Source: JBJXHC01 sp964538485 (GTDB lineage: Bacteria; Bacteroidota; Ignavibacteria; UBA10030; UBA6906). Taken from it: a DNA stretch of 29,013 nt. Each line of letters starts with the position of its first letter. Positions within the stretch are counted from its first letter, which is position 1. The translations under genes and the position numbers were made by a program. The stretch spans positions 1 through 29,013 of the forward strand of contig CAZIHJ010000037.1 of NCBI GenBank assembly GCA_964538485.1. The letters are read 5' to 3'. Positions 22,152 through 29,013 of this stretch are shown here, one piece after another. The notes beneath the pieces were generated by a model that saw only the letters and a list, made by a program, of their open reading frames with translations, ran no database searches and was not told the DNA's origin.

Positions 22152-25100
22152 ATGCTTGGTGCGTTAAGAAAACTGTTTGGTAGTAAGCACGACCGCGACG
22201 TGAAACTGATCCGGCCCATTGTTGCCGAAATCAACGAACACTTTGAAGAATATCAGAAGCTTTCCGATGAAGAGCTGAAGGGAAAAACAGCCGAGTTTCG
22301 CACGCGTATCCAGGACGCCACACGAGACACCGAGAGTGCGATTCAGCAGCATAAAGAAAAGCTTCAGGATTTCAGCCTTTCCACAACCGACCGTGAACGC
22401 CTGCACGATGAACTGGCGCAACTCGAAAAGGACCTCGACGATGTCATCGAAGATACCCTCGATGAGTTGTTACCGGAGGCCTTTGCCGCTGTCAAGGATG
22501 CATGTCGCCGGCTCGTCGGTCAATCCTTTGACCTCATGGGCAACAAGGTGGTCTGGGATATGGTCCCGTTTGATACACAGTTGATCGGCGGTTCCGTCCT
22601 TCACCAGGGCAAGATTGCAGAGATGGCGACCGGCGAGGGGAAGACACTCGTTGCAACCATGCCGGTGTATCTGAATGCGCTTCCGGGGCGCGGGGTGCAT
22701 GTGGTGACGGTAAACGACTATCTCGCCAAACGCGATAGCACATGGATGGGGAAGGTCTACGAGTATCTCGGACTCACCGTCGGCTGTATCCAGAACACGA
22801 TGGATTCCTTCCAGCGTCGCCGCGAATACGCATGCGATATTACCTACGGGACAAACAACGAGTTCGGCTTCGATTACCTTCGCGATAACATGGTGGTGGC
22901 AAAGGACGACCTTGTGCAACGACCGCACAACTACACCATTGTTGATGAAGTCGACTCAGTGCTGATTGATGAGGCGCGCACACCGCTGATTATCAGTGGT
23001 CCGGTCAAGAGTGAAGACCACAGGTTTGATGAGATGAAGCCGAGGGTAGAACGGCTGGTGAACGCACAACGCAACTTCGTCTCGAAGATTGTTGCCGATG
23101 CCGAGAAGCTCATCACCGAGAACAAGACGGAGGAAGCCGGTGTTCTCCTGCTTCGCGCCAATCGTGGATTGCCCAAACATCCCCGTTTGACGAAGGTACT
23201 TCAGGATCCCACGCATAAGAAGCTTGTTCAACATACAGAGAGTGAATACCTGCGCGATCAATCGCGTAGAATGCATGAGATTGATGATGAGCTCTACTAT
23301 GCCATCGACGAAAAGAATCACCAGATCAACCTGACGGAAAAGGGACGAGATACGCTTGCGTCCTCTCCCGGGGAAAAGGACTTTTTTGTCCTGCCGGATC
23401 TCGGGACGGAGTTTAGTATTCTGGAGAACGACGCAAGTCTCTCTCGCGATCAGGTCCAACAGAAGAAAGACGACCTGACCCGGAATTACTCCGAGCGGAG
23501 CGACCGCATTCACACGGTGACTCAACTCCTACGCGCATATTCGCTGTACGAGAAAGACGAAGAGTACGTCGTTTCGGATGACGGCAAGGTGATGATTGTA
23601 GATGAGTTCACCGGACGTCTGTTGCCCGGCCGACGGTATTCCGACGGGCTCCATCAGGCCATTGAAGCAAAGGAAGGCGTAAAAGTTGAGCGGGACATGC
23701 AAACGCTCGCAACGATTACGCTGCAAAACTATTTCCGGCTCTATAAGAAACTTGCGGGCATGACCGGTACCGCGGAAACAGAGTCGGCGGAGTTTTTTGA
23801 TATTTACAAGCTTGATGTTGTTGTCATCCCGACGAACAAGACGATGATACGCAAAGACGAGCACGACATGATTTACAAGACGAAGCGTGAGCGCTTCAAT
23901 GCCGTGCTTGACGAGATCGAGAAAATGCGTGCGGTCAAAAGGCCCGTGCTCGTGGGTACGACGAGTGTGGATGTCTCCGAGACGATTAGCCGGATGCTCA
24001 AGCGGAAAAACATCCCCCATAATGTGTTGAATGCGAAACAGCATCAACGCGAAGCGGAGATTGTATTGCACGCCGGACTTCCCGGTGTTATTACCATTGC
24101 CACCAACATGGCAGGCCGTGGAACCGATATCAAACTTGGCCCGGGTGTGCGTGAAGCAGGCGGGTTGCACATCATTGGAACCGAGCGCCATGAGGCACGG
24201 CGTATCGACCGTCAGTTGCGTGGACGTGCCGGCCGCCAGGGTGATCCGGGATCGTCACAGTTTTTCCTTTCGCTGGAAGATGACCTGATGCGACTGTTCG
24301 GCAGCGACCGGATTGCGCGTATCATGGAACGGATGGGACTGAAGGAAGGCGAAGTCATTCAACATCCTTTGATTACCCGCTCTGTGGAACGGGCGCAGAA
24401 AAAGGTGGAGGAGAATAACTTTGGCATTCGCAAGCGGTTGCTGGAGTATGACAACGTGATGAACCAGCAACGCGAAGTGATCTATACACGACGGCGCAAA
24501 GCGCTTCTCGAAGATCGTATCAAGGAAGATGTCCTCGATTTGCTGGAAGAGGTTGCCGACAAACTTGTGAAGAAGTACTACGATGATGGCGATATCGAAG
24601 GACTCCGGAACGAGCTTCGTGCCCAACTTCTCGTGGATATCCAGTTCACACCGGACCGGTTCCAGCAGCTCGGCGCCGACGGTGTCAGAAATGAAGTGAT
24701 TGCCGCGGCCCGCGAGTTCTATCAACGCAAGGAAGAAAAACTCGGCCACGAGATGATGGCGACGATCGAGAAAATGGTCACGCTACAGGTGATCGATGAA
24801 AAATGGAAAGACCACCTGCGGGAGATGGATGACCTGAAGGAAGGCATTCACCTGCGCGCATACGGGCAGAAGGATCCGTTGATTGAATACAAGACGGAGG
24901 GATTCCGGATGTTCATGGACTTGCTGGATTTGGTGAATACGGAGATTATCACCTCGGCATTCAAGTTGTTTCCGGCACCGTCACAACAACTTCCAATACG
25001 TGGCCCCCAGAGACCGCCGCGCCAGGAGCAGTTGCGAACGATGCACGAGTCTTCAACAGGCATGGGGTTCCAATCCAACAAAGCTCCGGTTGCCGGGGCT

Positions 25101-25201
25101 GCTGGCCCTGATGCAGAGCATGCACGAGCTGCCCAGGCGGGTAAGCCACAACCGATTCAAGTCGGTGACAAAGTCGGCAGGAATGACCCTTGTCCATGCG
25201 G
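22152..25201 (+). CDS. secA: Preprotein translocase ATPase SecA, 3' end lost in gap
   Basis: The motor ATPase that drives unfolded preproteins through SecYEG. About 1,017 residues are visible. Walker A is ATGEGKT (159-165), the DEAD-like box is IVDEVDSVLIDEARTPLI, and helicase motifs of the second nucleotide-binding domain (TNMAGRGTDI, GRAGRQGDPG) are complete. Two insertions make it longer than E. coli SecA (901): a charged coiled-coil-like stretch near residues 57-98, and about 100 residues in the preprotein-binding region (near 310-440), both usual in Bacteroidota/Chlorobi SecA. The C-terminal zinc motif begins (GRNDPCPCG) and is cut by the gap, so perhaps 10-15 residues are missing. ATG 22152 is taken over the GTG at 22149. 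Confidence 0.95.
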
Positions 25202-25301
25202 NNNNNNNNNNNNNNNNNNNNNNNNNNNNNNNNNNNNNNNNNNNNNNNNNNNNNNNNNNNNNNNNNNNNNNNNNNNNNNNNNNNNNNNNNNNNNNNNNNN
25301 N
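25202..25301. other. Assembly gap of 100 N
   Basis: Exactly 100 unknown bases between the SecA zinc motif and the PII start codon. The true length is unknown. An apparent continuous reading frame from secA into the PII gene is an artefact of N translation. Confidence 0.98.
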
Positions 25302-25640
25302 ATGAAAAAAATCGAAGCAATTATCCGTCCGTTCAGACTGGACGATGTACGTGAAGCACTGAGTGAAATCGGGGTGAAAGGGATGACCCTCACCGAAGTG
25401 AAGGGGTACGGCCGTCAAAAGGGACACACAGAGTTGTACCGCGGTTCGGAGTATCAGATTGACTTCCTGCCAAAGGTGAAATTGGAGGTTATCGTGGCCG
25501 ATGCAATGATGGACAAGGTTGTTGATACCATCATCAAGGCGGCGAAGACGGGTCAGGTGGGAGATGGAAAAATCTTTGTCTCTCCGATTGAGGATGTTAT
25601 CAGAGTGAGAACCGGAGAATCGGGAGAAGACGCCCTTTAA
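25302..25640 (+). CDS. Nitrogen regulatory protein PII (GlnB/GlnK family)
   Basis: A complete 112-residue PII signalling protein, a trimer that senses 2-oxoglutarate and ATP/ADP and controls nitrogen uptake and glutamine synthesis. The T-loop reads GHTELYRGSEYQIDFLPK, and Tyr51 is the classical uridylylation site; the lower PII signature near the C-terminus (KTGQVGDGKIFVSPIEDVIRVRTGE) is intact. The ATG lies directly against the gap, so its ribosome site and upstream partner (amtB or glnA) cannot be seen. GlnB and GlnK cannot be told apart. A terminator-like hairpin follows at 25685. Confidence 0.93.
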   Translation: MKKIEAIIRPFRLDDVREALSEIGVKGMTLTEVKGYGRQKGHTELYRGSEYQIDFLPKVKLEVIVADAMMDKVVDTIIKAAKTGQVGDGKIFVSPIEDVIRVRTGESGEDAL

Positions 25641-25684
25641 CAATGCACAACGAACAAACAGTTGACGAATCATCACTCATGTGG

Positions 25685-25716
25685 CCCCGTACCATGCGCG
25701 TAACGGGGTTTTTGTT
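25685..25716 (+). terminator. Terminator hairpin abutting the era start codon
   Basis: CCCCGT (25685-25690) pairs with ACGGGG (25703-25708); two more pairs form past a one-base bulge. The tail TTTTTGTT ends exactly at the era ATG (25717). As a terminator it ends the PII transcript, but the usual Shine-Dalgarno region of era lies inside it. Confidence 0.75.
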
Positions 25717-26637
25717 ATGACAGAAACACCAGAAGTTCTCTCGCCTGATTATCGTTGTGGTTACGTGACCATTATCGGTGAGCCAAACGTGGGAAAATCC
25801 ACGCTGATGAACGGTCTTCTGCAACAGAAAATCTCGATCGTTACCAATAAGCCGCAGACAACGCGGCACAAGGTTCTGGGTCTTCTCTCGACCACCGAAT
25901 ACCAGATGATTTTTCTGGATACTCCCGGCATCATCAAACCCCGCTATCTGTTGCATGAAATGATGATGCAATTTGCGGGCGTCGCCATCGCGGATGCCGA
26001 CATCCTGTTGTTCATGATTGATGCGACGCATCCCAACACAAACGCCGATCTGGCACACGAAGAGGCCTTTGGCAAACTCAATGGATTGAAGAAGCCGGTC
26101 TTCCTGGTCATCAACAAGGTTGACCTCGTGAACAAGAACGTCCTTTTACCAGTCATCGAATTCTATTCGAAAGCGTTTCCGTTCAAAGAAATATTTCCCA
26201 TTTCCGCTCTCAAGCTGGATGGGACAGATGCTCTCGTCAAGACACTTGTGCCGTTGCTTCCGCAGCATCCTCCTCTCTATCCCATAGACATTGTCAGTGA
26301 ACAAAACGAACGCTTCTTCGTCAGCGAGATCATACGCGAGAAAATTTTTCTGACGACGAAGGAGGAAGTCCCGTATTCCACCACCGTGGATATTGTGGAA
26401 TTCAAGGAGCGTGAGACCGGCAAGACATTCATCAGCGCCGATATTTATGTCGAACGTGAATCACAGAAAGGCATCCTCATCGGCAAGCAGGGGAGTGCAT
26501 TGAAGAATATTGGTCAGCGTGCGCGTAAAGACATTGAGAGTTTCCTGGGGCGCCCTGTGTTTCTCGAGCTGCACGTGAAAGTTCGCCAATGGCGGGAGGA
26601 TAAGCAGTGGCTCACGCGGCTGGGGTATAACTCTTAA
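25717..26637 (+). CDS. era: GTPase Era
   Basis: A 306-residue Era, the GTPase that binds the 3' end of 16S rRNA and assists 30S subunit maturation. G1 is GEPNVGKS (21-28), the effector region is NKPQTTRHK, G3 DTPGI, G4 NKVD. The C-terminal KH domain for RNA binding is present (GILIGKQGSALKNIGQRARK). The ATG at 25717 gives the normal N-terminus; a GTG at 25681 would add 12 residues. No Shine-Dalgarno is free: the bases before the ATG belong to a terminator-like hairpin. A leader transcript through that hairpin would bear on Era expression. Confidence 0.95.
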   Translation: MTETPEVLSPDYRCGYVTIIGEPNVGKSTLMNGLLQQKISIVTNKPQTTRHKVLGLLSTTEYQMIFLDTPGIIKPRYLLHEMMMQFAGVAIADADILLFMIDATHPNTNADLAHEEAFGKLNGLKKPVFLVINKVDLVNKNVLLPVIEFYSKAFPFKEIFPISALKLDGTDALVKTLVPLLPQHPPLYPIDIVSEQNERFFVSEIIREKIFLTTKEEVPYSTTVDIVEFKERETGKTFISADIYVERESQKGILIGKQGSALKNIGQRARKDIESFLGRPVFLELHVKVRQWREDKQWLTRLGYNS

Positions 26638-26713
26638 GTGGCGGGATGTGTGTGCCTGTCCCCCGGCATTCTCATTGCATAATTCAGAATCGCGTCTTTC
26701 ATTGGTTACTGTC

Positions 26714-27997
26714 ATGGCAGACATCCACCCATTCCGCGGAATCCACTTCAATCCGTCAGCAGTGCAACTTGAAGAAGTGGTAGCGCCACCCTATAACAGG
26801 ATCACCCCTGAACTCTACGCTCACCTCTACGCGCAACATCCCCACAATGCGGTACGACTCACTCTTGCGCGAGAGGGGGAATCGTACGCGTATGCTGCTT
26901 CTTGTCAGGAAGCTCTTATGCGGGAAAGCGTATTATTGCGCGATAACGAACCGGCACTCTATGTCCTCTCACAATCCTTCAAGGATCAATATGGCGGCAT
27001 GCGCCTTCGTGCCGGCGTGATTGCTTTGTGCCGATTGGAAGAATTCCGTAGTGGAAGAGTCCAGCCACACTTGAAGACCCTCCCGCGGCCAAGGGAAGAC
27101 AGGTTCCGCCAGATTCAGGCAATGAACACGAATGTTGCCCCAGTAATGGCTCTTTATAGTGACCCATCGAAGGAGATCGAGAGGGTCCTTGTCGATGCGA
27201 TGATTGCACATCCGATGATCGAGATGACTGCAGAGAGGATCATCACCAGAATGTGGCGCGTCACTTCCAATGATACAATGGCGGGGCTGCAACAATTGTT
27301 CAAAGACAAATCCGTCGTTATTGCGGACGGACACCACATGTACGAAGCAGCGCTCACGTACCGGGATTTGATGAAATTAAAGCGGCAGGAATATTCAGAA
27401 CAGGAAGCATCAAACCACGTGATGACATTTCTGACTTCGATGGATGGTGCCGGCGCTGTGATTGCTCCTGTGTACCGGATGGTGAAGGTACCCCGGGGGT
27501 TGCATTGGGACAATTTTGTTCTTGAGATATCAAAGCACTTCCGGGTAAAGACCCTTGAGACCCCTGAACAAATCCATCTGACGTTTGCAAAGCGGGTGGC
27601 GCACACGTTTTGCATCCTGCACGGTTCGACCATCCTTGTTGCTGTGCTGAATGATGAAAGCCTGCTGCCTGATCTGTTCGGTCCCGATGTCCCGCCGGAA
27701 CTCCGGACCTTCGATTCCACCATCGTTCATTCCTATATGATCGAAAGACTGCTCGGACTCGATGAGCACACCCAGCAATTGCCGGAGTTTGTTCGCCGCA
27801 CGCCGGACATTGCAGAAGCGTTGCGTGCAGTGACAACAGGAGAATCTGACATCGCGTTTCTCACCGGACCGGCGCGCATTGAACATATTGTGCAAGCTGC
27901 CCGGGCCGGTCACCAATTGCCACCGCGTGCAACGATGTTTATTCCACCTCTGTATTCGGGATTGATTATGAACAAGCTCGATGAGCCGGTGAGATGA
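26714..27997 (+). CDS. DUF1015 domain-containing protein
   Basis: A 427-residue cytoplasmic protein covering the full DUF1015 domain. The N-terminus (IHPFRGIHFNP, then VVAPPYNRI) and the signature VIADGHHMYEAALTYRD are clear; the usual form of the last is DGHHRYE, so Met replaces Arg here. No signal peptide or membrane span is seen. The function of the family is not established; its members are often found next to serine-biosynthesis genes, which are not here. It overlaps the transporter gene by the four bases ATGA, so the two are translationally coupled. Confidence 0.88.
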   Translation: MADIHPFRGIHFNPSAVQLEEVVAPPYNRITPELYAHLYAQHPHNAVRLTLAREGESYAYAASCQEALMRESVLLRDNEPALYVLSQSFKDQYGGMRLRAGVIALCRLEEFRSGRVQPHLKTLPRPREDRFRQIQAMNTNVAPVMALYSDPSKEIERVLVDAMIAHPMIEMTAERIITRMWRVTSNDTMAGLQQLFKDKSVVIADGHHMYEAALTYRDLMKLKRQEYSEQEASNHVMTFLTSMDGAGAVIAPVYRMVKVPRGLHWDNFVLEISKHFRVKTLETPEQIHLTFAKRVAHTFCILHGSTILVAVLNDESLLPDLFGPDVPPELRTFDSTIVHSYMIERLLGLDEHTQQLPEFVRRTPDIAEALRAVTTGESDIAFLTGPARIEHIVQAARAGHQLPPRATMFIPPLYSGLIMNKLDEPVR

Positions 27998-28899
27998 ATT
28001 CACCACGCATCGGAGTATGGATCGGGTTCATTGCCATCAGTCTTATCTGGGGGTCCACCTGGCTCGCCATAAAAATCGGGTTGGGAAGCGTGCCGCCGTT
28101 CCTCGGCGTCGGGATCCGATTCCTGCTTGCCGCCGCCATCCTTCTTGTGATCATTCGCTGGCGCAAGGTGCAAATTCCATGGACACGTGAGCAGCGCGTT
28201 CTTTATATCGGCCTGATCGTGCTTTCGTACAGTATTCCGTTTGCGCTGGTGTATTGGGCTGAGTTGTACATCCCCAGCGGACTCGGGAGTATTCTGTTTG
28301 CCAGTTATCCTTTCTGGGTTGCGATCCTCTCGCAGATGTTTCTCACCAGCGAGCGTCTGACATTCTTCAAAGTTGCCGGGATTGTCCTGGGATTCTCCGG
28401 TTTGCTGATTATCTTCTCCCGGGATATTCACTGGACTGATTCGTATGGTTTGTGGGCGATGAGTGCAATTCTCCTCAGCACGGTGATGCAGGCAGTGAGC
28501 ACGATTATCGTGAAGAAGCATGGTCAGTCGGCGAATCCGTTCGCGATGAATTTTGTCGGCATGTCGTTTGGTGGCGCGCTGTTGTTCCTGTTTGGGCTCA
28601 CGACCGAGTCACTGAGCGACATTCATTGGGATGCTACTGCCATTGGCTCGATTGCCTACCTGGCCGTATTCGGCTCGGTAATTGCGTTTGTCACATATCA
28701 TTGGTTGCTCAAACGTATTGAAGCCGTGTATCTTTCTCTTACCACATTCATCAATCCGATTGTTGCGGTCATTCTCGGAGCCCTGATTCTGAACGAGGAA
28801 CTTGTTGCCAGTGTCTACATCGGAGCGAGTTTTGTTCTCGCTGGAATCCTCGTTGCAAATGGAAAATACTTTTATGAAAAAATCGTCGGTACGGCGTAA
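27994..28899 (+). CDS. EamA-family (DMT) transporter
   Basis: A 301-residue inner-membrane transporter of the drug/metabolite superfamily, with ten predicted spans in two repeated EamA halves (about 8-135 and 150-292). Typical marks are LIWGSTWLAIKIGL in the first helix and the ITFINPIVAVILGALILNEEL-like stretch (TFINPIVAVILGALILNEE) in the second half. Such proteins export amino acids or other small metabolites; the substrate here cannot be predicted. The start overlaps the DUF1015 stop (ATGA), and its last 26 bases overlap the next gene's start. Confidence 0.92.
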   Translation: MNSPRIGVWIGFIAISLIWGSTWLAIKIGLGSVPPFLGVGIRFLLAAAILLVIIRWRKVQIPWTREQRVLYIGLIVLSYSIPFALVYWAELYIPSGLGSILFASYPFWVAILSQMFLTSERLTFFKVAGIVLGFSGLLIIFSRDIHWTDSYGLWAMSAILLSTVMQAVSTIIVKKHGQSANPFAMNFVGMSFGGALLFLFGLTTESLSDIHWDATAIGSIAYLAVFGSVIAFVTYHWLLKRIEAVYLSLTTFINPIVAVILGALILNEELVASVYIGASFVLAGILVANGKYFYEKIVGTA

Positions 28900-29013
28900 C
28901 GTCCTCGTTGCTCTACTTCTTTTGTGCTGGGCGGGAGCCGGTGCACAGACGCTGCCGTTTGAAAAGGCGGGAAGATTTATCGCCCCCGACCAGGGATTGT
29001 CACTCTCCCGCAT
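28874..29013 (+). CDS. Exported protein, N-terminal part only
   Basis: A frame that starts at ATG 28874 inside the transporter gene and runs off the right edge after 46 codons. It opens with a signal peptide (MKKSSVRRNVLVALLLLCWAG, AGAQ cleavage site), which is a strong sign of a real gene. The mature start TLPFEKAGRFIAPDQGLSLSR resembles the opening of two-component regulator propeller proteins (xxGLSxxxV), though too little remains for a family call. GGAAAA is a weak ribosome site; coupling to the transporter stop is likely. Confidence 0.6.
   Translation, partial: MKKSSVRRNVLVALLLLCWAGAGAQTLPFEKAGRFIAPDQGLSLSR

Noticed and set aside
23529..24191. A 220-codon minus-strand frame inside secA
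   Set aside because: It lies opposite conserved SecA motifs and has no recognisable domain or ribosome site.
22149..25640. One long reading frame from SecA into the PII protein
   Set aside because: It passes through 100 N, and both proteins have their own normal ends: a SecA C-terminal zinc motif and a PII N-terminus with ATG at 25302.

Overview
The window is a chromosomal, mostly housekeeping stretch from an uncultured-type bacterium, probably of the Bacteroidota/Chlorobi/Ignavibacteria group. The main clues are a 29-residue AURKAIP1/COX24-type basic mini-protein, a SecA with the two long insertions usual in that group, a PBP4-type DacB lipoprotein, an M28 glutaminyl-cyclase-like lipoprotein and an ECF sigma factor of the 'SVGGLKANY' kind. 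Good Shine-Dalgarno sequences and ordinary TTGAxx-17-TATxxT promoters occur, and I did not find the -33/-7 (TTTG / TAnnTTTG) promoters of Bacteroidia, which argues for a lineage outside Bacteroidia. Two runs of exactly 100 N (6963-7062, 25202-25301) show a draft scaffold. No tRNA, rRNA, CRISPR array, transposase or phage gene was seen.

Layout: (1) 120-1711, an export and redox trio: monoheme cytochrome c, cupredoxin-like protein and a 45-residue membrane peptide. (2) 1951-5940, a proteostasis block: three tandem Hsp20 genes ending in a terminator, then Lon, also with a terminator. (3) 6187-7691, a lipoprotein, the first gap, a broken DUF4345 gene, and a REP/BIME-like pair of hairpins. (4) 7695-9855, SppA, an HU-type protein, a zinc-ribbon/TPR membrane protein and the mini-protein, served by a near-consensus promoter at 7625-7653. 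(5) 10112-10921, YtxH and DUF948 envelope-associated proteins. (6) 11029-13754, an EF-G paralogue whose GTPase histidine is replaced by tyrosine, and a HIT protein that has lost its zinc CxxC pair. (7) 13808-15365, ECF sigma, membrane anti-sigma candidate and Spy/CpxP-like periplasmic protein, a probable envelope-stress circuit. (8) 15536-16705, cysteine desulfurase. (9) 16751-19508 on the minus strand, glutaminyl-cyclase-like peptidase, PrmA and a short Ppx/GppA, tightly packed. (10) 19655-22017, an exported DUF4097 beta-repeat protein tail-to-tail with DacB. (11) 22152-26637, SecA (cut by the second gap), a PII protein and Era. (12) 26714-29013, DUF1015, an EamA transporter and the start of an exported protein.

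Much of the window serves envelope and protein quality control (Hsp20, Lon, SppA, SecA, DacB, ECF/anti-sigma/Spy). I found no clear new multi-gene defence or biosynthetic system. The items most worth a second look are the covarying REP-like hairpin pair, the EF-G paralogue, the terminator-like hairpin whose U-tract abuts the era start codon, the redox trio with its unannotated small membrane protein, and the sigma/anti-sigma/Spy operon.
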